Positions 34,459 through 43,177 of a stretch of 64,000 bases of DNA are shown in pieces. Position 1 is the first letter of the stretch, and each line of letters starts with the position of its first letter. A program made the position numbers and the translations under genes. The notes beneath the pieces were generated by a model. It did no database searches. It had not been told where the DNA came from and saw only the letters and a program-made list of their open reading frames with translations. Source of the DNA: an uncultured Collinsella sp. (GTDB lineage: Bacteria; Actinomycetota; Coriobacteriia; Coriobacteriales; Coriobacteriaceae); NCBI GenBank assembly GCA_958348225.1, contig CATVYG010000006.1, positions 5,243 to 69,242 on the forward strand. The letters run 5' to 3'.

Positions 34459-35379
34459 ATGCGTATTGTGTTTATGGGTACGCCCGATTTTGCTGTGCCT
34501 TCGCTGACTTCGCTTGTTGAGGCTGGGAATGAGATTGCGCTTGTTATTACTCGCCCTGATGCTGTTCGTGGGCGTGGTAAGAAGCTTGAACCGTCCCCTG
34601 TTAAGGCTAAGGCGCTTGAGCTGGGGTTGCCGGTTGTTGAGGCTAATCGTATGACGCCTGAGGTTGTTGAGGCGCTTCAAGCTGCCCAGGCTGACATTTT
34701 CTGTGTGGCTGCTTATGGTTGCATTTTGCCTGATGAGGTGCTGCATATGGCGCCGCTCGGCATTGTGAATGTTCATGCGTCCTTGCTGCCGCGTTGGCGT
34801 GGCGCTGCTCCTATTCAGCGTGCCATTCTTGCTGGTGATGAGGTTGCTGGTGTTTCCATTATGCGTATTGGGCATGGCGTTGATACCGGCGTTTATTGTG
34901 CCCAGGCTTCCACGTCGGTTGCCGGTAAGCATGCCGAGGCTTTGACTATGGAGCTTGGCGTGCTTGGCGGCAAACTGCTGGCTGATACGCTTCCCTCGCT
35001 TGTCGATGGCTCGGCTGTTTGGACTGAGCAGGATGAGTCGCTCGTCACTCATGCTGCTAAGATTTCCAAGCAGGAGATGCGTCTGGATCCGCAAATGGCG
35101 GCGCTTGATTGCGTGCGTCATGTGCTGGCCTCGTCCGATACCGCGCCTGCTCGTTGCGTGATTGCCGGAAAGACCGCGCGCGTGCTCGATGCTGCGCCGG
35201 CTGATGTGTCGCTTGGCGAGGGTCAGGTTCTCGTAAAGGCCAAGCGTGTTTACCTGGGTCTTTCCGATGGCTCGGTTGAGTTGCTCGAGGTTAAGCCTGA
35301 TGGCAAACGTGCCATGGCTGCTTCTGCTTGGGCTGCTGGCCTGCAGGGTGCCGATCTTTCGTGGGGTGTTCTGTCATGA
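34459..35379 (+). CDS. fmt: Methionyl-tRNA formyltransferase
   Basis: Formylates initiator Met-tRNA. The 306 residues start RIVFMGTPDFAVPSLTSLVEAG and contain the active-site region AAYGCILPDEVLHMAPLGIVNVHASLLPRWRGAAPIQRAI with the HxSLLPxxRG signature, followed by the C-terminal OB-like domain. ATG 34459 has a GAGAGGAG site. Codon use is odd: T-ending codons (gct, gtt, cgt, ctt, gat, att) dominate, especially in the first half, unlike the C/G-ending neighbours gltX, priA and def. It overlaps rsmB by 4 bases. Confidence 0.96.
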   Translation: MRIVFMGTPDFAVPSLTSLVEAGNEIALVITRPDAVRGRGKKLEPSPVKAKALELGLPVVEANRMTPEVVEALQAAQADIFCVAAYGCILPDEVLHMAPLGIVNVHASLLPRWRGAAPIQRAILAGDEVAGVSIMRIGHGVDTGVYCAQASTSVAGKHAEALTMELGVLGGKLLADTLPSLVDGSAVWTEQDESLVTHAAKISKQEMRLDPQMAALDCVRHVLASSDTAPARCVIAGKTARVLDAAPADVSLGEGQVLVKAKRVYLGLSDGSVELLEVKPDGKRAMAASAWAAGLQGADLSWGVLS

Positions 35380-36776
35380 GCAAACTGTCTCCCGCGCGCA
35401 AGCTTGCGCTCGATGTGCTGATGGAGGCCGATCGCCGCGGCATGTATGCGCGCGACGTGCTGTCCTCTCGCGCATCGGCCAAGGCTATTGACCAGCGCGA
35501 TTCCGCTTTTGCCGCCCGCTTGGCGCTGGGTGTGGCCGCTACGCAGGGCATTTTGGACGAGTTGCTCGATCAGTTTCTCGATAAGCCTAAAAAGGTTGCG
35601 CCGCGTGTTCGCATGGCACTTCGCATCTCGGCCTTCGAGATGCTCTATCTGCATACGCCTGGCCGCGTTGCGGTGAGTCAGGGCGTTGAGCTGGTGCGCT
35701 GCGGCGCTAAGTCTGCCGCCGGTTTGGCCAATGCCGTGCTGCATAAGGTCGCGGACAACGTTGAGGACTTTGCCACTGCGTCCGATGTAGACGAATCTGA
35801 GCGACGCTTGGTTCGTCTGTCGCGCCTGATGGGTCTGCCGCGTTGGCTGTGCGCTCGTATTATGGCGTCGTTTGACACGCCCGAGGGTGCGCTTAACTTT
35901 GCCGGCAATCTGGCCCCCGCGCCGCTGGCCCTGCATGAGAACGCCTTTGCGACTAAGCCCGATCCGTATATCTCGCAGCTCGTCGCGCCTGTCTTCCCGG
36001 GCTGCCATGCTCCGGTTGATGCCCAGGTCACCGTTGCGTCGGGCGTGTTTGAGCGTGCTGCCGCGGTAGCATCTGATCTCAACGCACAGCTTATCGCCAC
36101 GGCAGCCACACGTCCTGGAAGCTGCCTTGAGATTGGTGCCGGTCGTGGCACCAAGACCTATGTGATGATGTGCCAGGCCAAACGCGCGGGCTATGAGCGT
36201 CAGCATACGGCGCTCGATCTGCATGATCGCAAGTGCGATCTGAATCTCGCTCGCCTGCATAAGGCCGGTATTCAGGGCGTTCGTACGGTTTCGGGTGATG
36301 CCTGCGAGCTTGATGAGGTGCTCACATCGTTTGATGCCATGCTTGGCGAGCCGGTTAAGTTCGACACGGTTTTTATCGATGCGCCGTGCTCGGGCACCGG
36401 CACCATGCGCCGTCATCCCGAGATCCCTTGGCGACTGACCGAAAAGGACGTGACGGTTGAGCTGCCCAAACTGCAGCTGACGATGCTCAAGGAAGCTGCC
36501 GCGCGCGTGGGTGCCGCGGGCGAGCTCATCTATGCGACGTGCTCGGTCTTCGACGAGGAGAACACACAGGTGGTGGACGCGTTCCTTGCTTCTCCCGAGG
36601 GTGCCGGCTTTAGCGTGGCGCCGCTTTCCGAAGCACAGATTCTGCAACTCCCTGAGTTCGATCAGGCCAAGAAACTCGTATCCGTACGCCAGAACGATCA
36701 AGGCCTCTTCCAAAGCGTGCCGGTAAACGCCGACTCCTACGACGGCCACTTCTGCGCCCGCCTGATTCGCAAGTAA
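35376..36776 (+). CDS. rsmB: 16S rRNA (cytosine-C5) methyltransferase RsmB/Sun
   Basis: SAM-dependent C5 methylation of 16S rRNA. The 466 residues have an N-terminal NusB-like helical domain (KLALDVLMEADRRGMYARDVL ... RISAFEMLYL) and a C-terminal Rossmann methyltransferase with SCLEIGAGRGTKTYVMM, FIDAPCSGTGTMRRHPE (catalytic Cys of motif IV) and ELIYATCSVFDEENTQVV (motif VI Cys). Start ATGA overlaps fmt. Last gene of the priA cluster. Confidence 0.94.
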   Translation: MSKLSPARKLALDVLMEADRRGMYARDVLSSRASAKAIDQRDSAFAARLALGVAATQGILDELLDQFLDKPKKVAPRVRMALRISAFEMLYLHTPGRVAVSQGVELVRCGAKSAAGLANAVLHKVADNVEDFATASDVDESERRLVRLSRLMGLPRWLCARIMASFDTPEGALNFAGNLAPAPLALHENAFATKPDPYISQLVAPVFPGCHAPVDAQVTVASGVFERAAAVASDLNAQLIATAATRPGSCLEIGAGRGTKTYVMMCQAKRAGYERQHTALDLHDRKCDLNLARLHKAGIQGVRTVSGDACELDEVLTSFDAMLGEPVKFDTVFIDAPCSGTGTMRRHPEIPWRLTEKDVTVELPKLQLTMLKEAAARVGAAGELIYATCSVFDEENTQVVDAFLASPEGAGFSVAPLSEAQILQLPEFDQAKKLVSVRQNDQGLFQSVPVNADSYDGHFCARLIRK

Positions 36777-36782
36777 CTACTA

Positions 36783-36849
36783 AGTTGCGGTGAAATAGGG
36801 ATTGAATAGCGGCATCTACCCGCCAAACAGTCCTTATTTCACCGCAACT
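36783..36849. repeat. Palindromic intergenic element, family B, copy 2
   Basis: agttgcggtgaaata (36783-36797) pairs perfectly with tatttcaccgcaact (36835-36849); the interior contains acagtcctt. The arms match those at 20581-20649, while the loop sequences differ. Confidence 0.8.
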
Positions 36850-36889
36850 CAGAAGGAAACCTGGGTAGCTTAATTAACTACCCATAGAG

Positions 36890-36926
36890 CAAAGAAATAG
36901 CCCCGTGATCGGCGTTGATCGCGGGG
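36890..36926 (-). terminator. Terminator after the FmdB-like gene
   Basis: ccccgtgatc (36901-36910) pairs with gatcgcgggg (36917-36926), with one G-T pair. On the minus strand the stem is followed by CTATTTCTTTGC, 11 bases after the stop. Confidence 0.75.
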
Positions 36927-36937
36927 CCGCGTTGTTC

Positions 36938-37174
36938 CTAGTGACTGTGCGGGCAGTTGGCGCAGCAGCCACTGGTGGCGTTGGTGCTGGAGCCGCCGCT
37001 TCGCTGGTCGGTGTTGTAGAAACCGCTGCCCTCAAACTTGATGCCGCTGGCCGAGAACGTCTTGGATGCCGGGGCGCCGCAGTTGGGGCATACGACCTCG
37101 GGCGTCTCGGACATGGGGTGCTCAACCTCAAACACGTTGCCGCAGCTCGTGCACTTGTAATCGTAGCGTGCCAT
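36938..37174 (-). CDS. FmdB-family zinc ribbon protein
   Basis: A 78-residue protein beginning MARYDYKCTSCGNVFEVEHPM with a second CxxC in VVCPNCGAPASKTFSASGIKFEGSGFYNTD, the standard FmdB/CxxC_CxxC_SSSS putative regulatory family. The C-terminus adds a Gly/Ser/Thr linker and a Cys/His-rich end (SGCCANCPHSH) that could bind a further metal. It has an AAAGGAAG site before ATG 37174 and its own terminator. Function in this host is unknown. Confidence 0.88.
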   Translation of the reverse strand: MARYDYKCTSCGNVFEVEHPMSETPEVVCPNCGAPASKTFSASGIKFEGSGFYNTDQRSGGSSTNATSGCCANCPHSH

Positions 37175-37196
37175 AATACTTCCTTTTCAGCACAAA

Positions 37197-37218
37197 GCGG
37201 GCAGATCGCTCTGCCCGC
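37197..37218 (-). terminator. Terminator-like hairpin after the GH13-GH77 gene
   Basis: gcgggcaga (37197-37205) and tctgcccgc (37210-37218) form a perfect 9-bp stem with a 4-base loop, about 45 bases after the stop on the minus strand; only a short TTTG follows. Confidence 0.6.
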
Positions 37219-37262
37219 AAAAATTCAAACAGCTGTAACTGTACCCTATATCGGGGGTTTTA

Positions 37263-40200
37263 TCACGCTTCGCCCCAGAATCTATGAGTGTTGCGCAGGA
37301 GCTTCGCAGTTTTCTCCTCGGCTGCCGCAACGTCGGCCTCGTCAGCCTGCCATGTCCAGTTGCCCGTGGCCACGCCCGGTACGTTCATACGTGCATCGTC
37401 GCCCAGCCCTAGCACGTCCTGCAGAGGCATCATAACGAGCGGAGCATCGCTGGCCAAGGCGTTGTCCATGAGCTCGCCTGCCAATGCAATGCCGCTCGGC
37501 TCGTCGCCGCCCGCAAAGGAGCGCGTGCACCAGCCGGCAAGCGTCGAGGTGTCGTGCGTCGAGGTGTACAGGATCTTGCCCGGTGTGGGATGAATTCCGC
37601 AGCGAACGTCGTAGTTGCTAAACTCCAGTACGTCCATGCCGGGGAAGCCACAGGTCGAAGCCATCGCGCGAACACCAGGCGTCAAATAGCCCAGGTCCTC
37701 GGCAATAAAGTTGAGCGGACCCAGCTCGTCGTAGGCCGTTTGGAACAGGTCCTTGCCCGGGCCAGCCAGCCAGCGGCCGTCGGCACAGGCCTTGCCGGCA
37801 GGGATGCTAAAGTAGCTGTGGAAACCCAGGAAGTGGTCCAGGCGCACACGGTCGTAGAGCGCGAACGCACGACGCAGGCGATCCATCCACCAGCGATAGC
37901 CGTTCTTCTTCATGTGATCCCAGCGGAAGGTGGGGTTGCCCCAGGCCTGGCCCTCGGGTGCAAAGTTGTCGGGCGGCGCGCCCGAAATCTCAATCGCCTT
38001 GCCGGTGTCGGACAGCCAGAAGTTCTCGGGCTCGCTCCACGCGTCGGCCGAATCGTCCGAAACATACATCGGAATATCGCCGATGACCTCGATGCCCTTC
38101 TTGTGTGCATAGTTCATAAGCTCGCACCAGGCCAAGTCAAAACGATACTGCATGTACGCCTGCAGTTCGGCCTCGTCGTGGAAGCGCTTGTCATCGATCA
38201 GGTGCTCGTTGTAGCGCGCGACATCCGCAGGCCAATCGTGGCGCGACTCGCCCTCAAAGTGCTTCTTTACCGCCATGTAGACGCAGTACTTCTCGAGCCA
38301 GTCGGCGTTGCGATGTTTAAACGCCGTGTACAGCGGGTCGGCATCCTCGCCGCCGTGGGCCTTCCATGCAGCAAAGTCGGCGGCCAGCTCCTCGTGGCTC
38401 TCGGGCAGCAGGTCGATATTGCCTGCAAAGGCCGAGGGGCCGGCGTAGGGGGAGCGGAAGAAGTCCGTCGGGTTGACGGGCAGGACCTGCCAGTAGCGCA
38501 TGCCCATGGCGGCCAGGTGGTCGATAAAACGACGCGTGGGCGCACCGATTGTGCCGGGCTTGCCGTCATCGGTCGGCACCGAGGTAATGTGGCACACGAC
38601 GCCTGCGCCATGGTCGAGCGGCTCCTGCAGGCGCTTCTCGGCATGGTGATAGATGATCGAAGAGCCCAACGGGTACAGGTCGAGCGTAACCGTGCGGTTG
38701 TGGATCTCGCATTCGTGGCCGCTGATCACGTCGCTTGCACATTCACCGAGCGCTGGAATCGTCACGCAGTGCGAATTGCGCAGACTGCGGTTGATGATAA
38801 CCGTTGCGGCTTCACCATCTTTGCCCGTGCGGGTGTAGGCGAGTACCTCGTCGTTGAGCGCGAAGGCCTTGATTTCGCCGTCAACCATAAACGGTAGAGC
38901 ACGGCGCACGGCCGAGGCGTTTTTAAGGATGGCGAGTGTATCGAAGTCGTGCAATTGGTCCTTGGTCGGCATCGTGCGGCGGTTGCCCGGATCGGTGAGG
39001 CCCTCCAGGCCGTACTCATCGCCATAATAGATCGAGGGCACACCCGGGAAGGTCATCTGCATGAGCGTCGCCAACCAAAAGCGGCTCTTGGCCAGGCCCA
39101 TGGAATTCTCGTCCAGTCGCCACTTGCTGCGCTCGCTCTCGGGCAGCTGCGACTCGTCGGGACCACCGCCGAGCACCGAGATGATGCGCGGACGGTCGTG
39201 GCTCGAAAGCAGATTGAGTGCGCAGGCCAGTGCCTCGCGCGGGTAGTTCTCGCGCAGGGTTTCGATATCCTCGGCTGCCTGGTAGGCGTTTTTGTAGCCC
39301 ATCAAAAAGCCGATGACCATGTCGCGGAAGGGGTAATCCATAGCAGAGTCAAGCTCGGAGCCCTGCAGGTAGCGGCGCAGATGGCCATAGCTGATCTTGT
39401 TGGAGGCGTCTTCCCAGACTTCGCCGAGCAGCAGCGCGTCGGGCTTCTCGGCGAGCACGGCTTTTTTGATCTCGGCCAGGAAGTCGTCGGAAAGCTCGTC
39501 GGCCACGTCCAGACGCCAGCCGTGAGCACCGGCGCGCAGCCATTTGCGAATCACGCCGTCCTTGCCCAGGAGCCGCTCGCGTACCAGCTCGGAGCTCTCG
39601 TTGATGGCGGGCATGTTGCCCACGCCCCACCAGCAGTCATACGAACCGTCCTCATGGAAGTAAAACGCATCGCGCCACGGCGAGTCCTTGCTCTGCCATG
39701 CGCCCACGCCGGGGTAGTTGCCGTAGCGGTTGAAGTAGATCGAGTCGTCGCCCGTATGGTTGAAGACGCCATCCAGGATGATGGAAATGCCGAGCTTCTC
39801 GGCCGCCTCGCACAGCTCCGTAAAGTCCTGCTCGGTGCCCAGGATCGGGTCGATCTTGGTGTAATCGGCCGTGTCGTAGCGGTGGTTGCTCGCGGCCTCA
39901 AAGATCGGGTTGAGGTAGATGGCCGTAAAGCCCAGCTCGGCAATGCGGGGCAGGTCATTTTGGATACCCTTGAGCGAGCCGCCGTAAAAATCCCAGGTCT
40001 TGATGGAGCCGTCTTCGGCACGCTCGTACTCGGGCGGTTCGTTCCAGTCCTCGACCATGCGGCGCTGGATTCCGTTGCGCGGTTTTTCGACCACGGCCAG
40101 CGTGCGCTCGCGCCAGTTTTCGTCGCGGGCATAGCGATCGGGGAAGATCTGGTAGACCATGCCGCGCTCGTACCACTCGGGACGCACTTCGCGGTGCTTG

Positions 40201-40559
40201 TAAACGGTGATCTGGAAGGACGGAACCTCGGCGTAGTCGTAGGTTACGCCCTCGCCACCGGTGCGATCCTGCGGCGCGCCCAGGCGAACCTCGGGCTGGC
40301 CCTCGATGTTGCAGATAAAGCTGTACCAGATAAGACAGGGCTCAGTGCACTCAAGCTCTACGGTAAATATGCCGTCGCCCTCGTGCGTCATGGGATACAG
40401 AGACTCACCGATTTCATCGACCCAGGTACGCAGGGTAAGCGTTGCCTGGTTGGGGTCGGCATCCTCCAAAATCACCGATAGCGAAACGGAAGTTCCAGTG
40501 GTCACAGCGCCAAACGGAGTACGAAACTGCGGCAGACGGCTGTTGTGAATCAATCTCAT
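37263..40559 (-). CDS. Fusion: GH13 alpha-glucanase (neopullulanase-like) + GH77 4-alpha-glucanotransferase
   Basis: A 1098-residue two-enzyme protein for alpha-glucan breakdown. Residues 1-110 are a beta-sandwich module; about 130-640 are a GH13 barrel (GMVYQIFPDRY) with catalytic residues Asp351 (GWRLDVAD), Glu380 (LLGEVWED) and Asp455 (LSSHDRPR). After a short linker (EKRLQEPLDHG) a complete MalQ-like GH77 domain runs from about 650 (GVVCHITSVPTDDG ... LPVNPTDFFRSPYAGPSAFAGN) with Asp908 (VRLDHFLG), Glu954 (FIAEDLGYL) and Asp1003 (YTSTHDTSTLAG). All six catalytic positions are kept. There is no signal peptide, so it acts in the cytoplasm on maltodextrin or glycogen-derived chains. It sits beside the glycogen operon in the same direction. 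Confidence 0.93.
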   Translation of the reverse strand: MRLIHNSRLPQFRTPFGAVTTGTSVSLSVILEDADPNQATLTLRTWVDEIGESLYPMTHEGDGIFTVELECTEPCLIWYSFICNIEGQPEVRLGAPQDRTGGEGVTYDYAEVPSFQITVYKHREVRPEWYERGMVYQIFPDRYARDENWRERTLAVVEKPRNGIQRRMVEDWNEPPEYERAEDGSIKTWDFYGGSLKGIQNDLPRIAELGFTAIYLNPIFEAASNHRYDTADYTKIDPILGTEQDFTELCEAAEKLGISIILDGVFNHTGDDSIYFNRYGNYPGVGAWQSKDSPWRDAFYFHEDGSYDCWWGVGNMPAINESSELVRERLLGKDGVIRKWLRAGAHGWRLDVADELSDDFLAEIKKAVLAEKPDALLLGEVWEDASNKISYGHLRRYLQGSELDSAMDYPFRDMVIGFLMGYKNAYQAAEDIETLRENYPREALACALNLLSSHDRPRIISVLGGGPDESQLPESERSKWRLDENSMGLAKSRFWLATLMQMTFPGVPSIYYGDEYGLEGLTDPGNRRTMPTKDQLHDFDTLAILKNASAVRRALPFMVDGEIKAFALNDEVLAYTRTGKDGEAATVIINRSLRNSHCVTIPALGECASDVISGHECEIHNRTVTLDLYPLGSSIIYHHAEKRLQEPLDHGAGVVCHITSVPTDDGKPGTIGAPTRRFIDHLAAMGMRYWQVLPVNPTDFFRSPYAGPSAFAGNIDLLPESHEELAADFAAWKAHGGEDADPLYTAFKHRNADWLEKYCVYMAVKKHFEGESRHDWPADVARYNEHLIDDKRFHDEAELQAYMQYRFDLAWCELMNYAHKKGIEVIGDIPMYVSDDSADAWSEPENFWLSDTGKAIEISGAPPDNFAPEGQAWGNPTFRWDHMKKNGYRWWMDRLRRAFALYDRVRLDHFLGFHSYFSIPAGKACADGRWLAGPGKDLFQTAYDELGPLNFIAEDLGYLTPGVRAMASTCGFPGMDVLEFSNYDVRCGIHPTPGKILYTSTHDTSTLAGWCTRSFAGGDEPSGIALAGELMDNALASDAPLVMMPLQDVLGLGDDARMNVPGVATGNWTWQADEADVAAAEEKTAKLLRNTHRFWGEA

Positions 40560-40705
40560 AATACGGTCCAGTTCAATAGAATCACGGCCTGCGGGCCATG
40601 GGCTTTACGCACAGGATATAAGTATATCTGTTGTACACAGGCTGTATAAACAACATCCGTTTACCATCGGCGAACGGTTGTCCTAGAAAATCGTTTTACC
40701 TCATC
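40560..40705 (-). promoter_or_regulatory. Upstream region of the GH13-GH77 gene
   Basis: Minus-strand TATACT and TATATC hexamers lie about 60-70 bases before the start, near an imperfect palindrome starting gttgtttataca and ending tgtgtacaac (about 40634-40658). This could be a promoter with a repressor or activator site; no family is assigned. Confidence 0.3.
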
Positions 40706-40710
40706 TATAG

Positions 40711-40745
40711 AACAAGGGGTGTCGCACTAAACGACACCCCTTGTT
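40711..40745 (-). terminator. Terminator after glgA
   Basis: aacaaggggtgtcg (40711-40724) pairs perfectly with cgacaccccttgtt (40732-40745), loop cactaaa, about 30 bases after the glgA stop on the minus strand. Confidence 0.85.
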
Positions 40746-40775
40746 TATTGAGGATTAGATTGTGGATCGTCCGGA

Positions 40776-43088
40776 CTAGCGGCGCTTGCGGGTGGCCGTT
40801 GCCTTGCGGACGGAGGTCTTCTTGGTCGGAGCCTTTTCCTCGGTCGAAGCGGAGGGGGAGACCGGGGCCTCCTTGGCAGGCTCGGCCTTTGCCGTAGCCT
40901 TCGGAGCGGTCTTGACCTCAGCGGCCTTCGGTGCCGGCTTGGGCTTTACCTCGGGCTTGGGCTCCTCTTTGATGGCGGCGGGCTTAGCCTCTGCCTTGGG
41001 AGCAGTAACCTTGGTCGTGGACTTCTTGGCCGTCGTCGTTGCGCGCTTGCGCGTGGTGGTCTTGGCGGTCGGTTTGGCCTCGACAGCTGCCTCGGCCTTG
41101 GGCTCTACGGCTGCCTCCTCGACCTTGACGGCGGGCTTTGCGGCAGCCTTCGGAGCGGCCTTGGTCGCAGTGGCCTTGGCGGCCGTCGACTTCGTTGCCG
41201 TGGTCTTCTTGGCTGCCGTTGCCTTCTTGGCGGTCGTGGTCGTCTTCTTGGCAGTGGTCTTTGCCGGAGCCTTGGCGGCCGGCTTGGCCTCTGCGACCTC
41301 GGCCTTTACCTCGTGAGTAGCCTCGGCCTCGGCGGCCTTCTTGGCAGCGGCGGTCGTGCGCTTGCGCGTGGTCGTTCCCTTGGCAGCCGTCGTTTTAGTC
41401 GCGGCGGCCTTGGTCGTCGTCTTGCGGGTCGTAGTCTTCTTAGCTGCGGGCTTTGCAGCGGGCTTGACCTCGGCCTCTGCCTCAGGAACAACCTCAGCCT
41501 TCCCCTCAGGCTTGGCCTTTGCGGGCTCAGCCTCAACCGGCTTCTCCTCGACCTTGGGCTCCTCTGCGGCCACCGGCTCTGCAACAGCCTCAGGCTCGTC
41601 GACAACAGCTGCCGGCCTCTCAATCTCCGGATGCATAAAGAAGTACAGATCCAGATACTTATCGGCCGAGCGTGTCCAGCTAAAGTCCTGGCTCATGGCC
41701 TGCGTGACCAGCTGGTTCCAGGCGTCACGGTTATCCCAGAACAGACGCGCCGCGCGGAATACCGCATCGCCCATCTCGTCGCCGTTAAAGTTGCTAAACG
41801 AAAAGCCCGTGCCCTCGCCGGTAAACTCGTTATACGGGATCACGGTGTCCTTCAGGCCACCGGTCTCGCGCACGATGGGCAGGGTGCCGTAGCGCATGGC
41901 GATGATCTGCGACAGGCCGCAGGGCTCAAACTTCGAAGGCATGAGGAACATGTCGGCGGCAGCATACATGCGCTGTGACAGCGCCGGATCGAACTCGATG
42001 CGTGCGGCCATGGTGCCGGGGTACTTGTCCTGGAAGTAGCGCAGGCCGTCCTCGTAGTCGCGGTCGCCGGTGCCCAGCACCGCCACTTGCACGCCACCGG
42101 CCAAGATGCGGTCGAGAGCGTACATGACCAGGTCCAAGCCTTTCTGGCGCGTCAGACGCGTGACCATGACCATAAGCGGACGGTCGTCGCGAACCTCGAG
42201 CCCCAGCTCTTCCTGCAGCTTTGCCTTGCACACGGCCTTGCCAGAACGGTCCTCCACGGTGTAGTTGGCGGCAATGCGCTTGTCGGTTGCCGGGTCAAAG
42301 CCCGCGACGTCGATGCCATTCAAAATGCCCTGCAGCGCGTATGAACGCTCGCGCAGCACACCGTCCAGGCCCTCGCCAAACTCGGGCGTCTGAATCTCGT
42401 TGGCATAGGTGGGGCTCACCGTGGTGATGGCGTCGGCATAGCGCAGGGCGCCCAGCATGTAGTTGATGCTGCAGGCGTCGCAACGCAGCTGCGAGGCGGC
42501 CGCCGGAATATGTGCCACACCCAGGATGTCCTCCATTACGGTGTCGCTAAACTGGCCCTGGAACGCCACGTTGTGGATCGAGAACACGGTCTTGACGCGG
42601 TCGTACAGCGGCAGGCCCTGGTAGAACTCGCGCAAAAACACGGGCGCCAGCGCTGTCTGCCAGTCGTTGCAGTGCAGGATGTCGCACTCAAAGCCCTCGG
42701 GCAGGTGCTGCAGGCTCTCGGTAATAGCCTTGGAGAAGAACGCAAAGCGCTCGCCGTCATCAAAGAAGCCGTACGGATAGTCGCGCGCAAAGTAGCGCTC
42801 GTTGTCGATGAACATATAGGTGACGCCGTCGTGCTCGAGCTTCTCCAGCCCGCAGTACTCGTTGCGCCAGCCCAGACTCACGTAAAAGTCGGAGAAGTGC
42901 TCCATCTGCGCCTTGTACTCGTCCTTGATGGTGGCGTACTTGGGCACCATCACGATGACTTCGGCGCCGGCGCGCACGAGCGCCGCAGGCAGCGAGCCCG
43001 CCACGTCACCCAGGCCACCGGTCTTAACAAACGGTGCGCACTCGGCCGAGGCAAACACGATCTGCATCTTTTTGCTGGAATCAGCCAT
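40776..43088 (-). CDS. glgA: Glycogen synthase with long histone H1-like C-terminal tail
   Basis: Extends alpha-1,4-glucan from ADP-glucose. Residues 1 to about 490 are a complete GT5 glycogen synthase: VFASAECAPFVKTGGLGDVAGSLP (ADP-glucose binding Lys22), ILHCNDWQTALAPVFL, and MPSKFEPCGLSQIIAMRYGTLP with the GT-B acceptor loop. Residues about 492-770 are an unusual tail: first acidic (Glu/Pro/Val/Ala), then long Lys/Ala/Thr stretches of the type AAKKTTTRKTTTK and KKTTTTAKKATAAKK, alternating with Glu/Pro/Lys blocks, ending TRKRR. The usual protein is about 480 residues, so about 279 residues are extra. ATG 43088 has a GGGAG site. Last gene of the glg operon. Confidence 0.95.
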   Translation of the reverse strand: MADSSKKMQIVFASAECAPFVKTGGLGDVAGSLPAALVRAGAEVIVMVPKYATIKDEYKAQMEHFSDFYVSLGWRNEYCGLEKLEHDGVTYMFIDNERYFARDYPYGFFDDGERFAFFSKAITESLQHLPEGFECDILHCNDWQTALAPVFLREFYQGLPLYDRVKTVFSIHNVAFQGQFSDTVMEDILGVAHIPAAASQLRCDACSINYMLGALRYADAITTVSPTYANEIQTPEFGEGLDGVLRERSYALQGILNGIDVAGFDPATDKRIAANYTVEDRSGKAVCKAKLQEELGLEVRDDRPLMVMVTRLTRQKGLDLVMYALDRILAGGVQVAVLGTGDRDYEDGLRYFQDKYPGTMAARIEFDPALSQRMYAAADMFLMPSKFEPCGLSQIIAMRYGTLPIVRETGGLKDTVIPYNEFTGEGTGFSFSNFNGDEMGDAVFRAARLFWDNRDAWNQLVTQAMSQDFSWTRSADKYLDLYFFMHPEIERPAAVVDEPEAVAEPVAAEEPKVEEKPVEAEPAKAKPEGKAEVVPEAEAEVKPAAKPAAKKTTTRKTTTKAAATKTTAAKGTTTRKRTTAAAKKAAEAEATHEVKAEVAEAKPAAKAPAKTTAKKTTTTAKKATAAKKTTATKSTAAKATATKAAPKAAAKPAVKVEEAAVEPKAEAAVEAKPTAKTTTRKRATTTAKKSTTKVTAPKAEAKPAAIKEEPKPEVKPKPAPKAAEVKTAPKATAKAEPAKEAPVSPSASTEEKAPTKKTSVRKATATRKRR

Positions 43089-43177
43089 ATTGTCTCCCTG
43101 TTGCAATTCGAGAATAGCCGCCTGGTGCAAACCGGGCGGCTATTCTACGTGTTACGAGCGATGTTGCGGTGCCAAAG

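Noticed and set aside
40860..41600. Direct repeats in the glgA tail as a CRISPR or VNTR array
   Set aside because: The repetition is amino-acid-level Lys/Ala/Thr bias with irregular units, not identical repeats with spacers. No CRISPR array is visible anywhere in the window.
40786..41978. Plus-strand frames opposite the glgA tail
   Set aside because: They arise from the repetitive GCC/AAG codons of the tail read backwards (Val/Ala/Leu-rich) and lack start signals.
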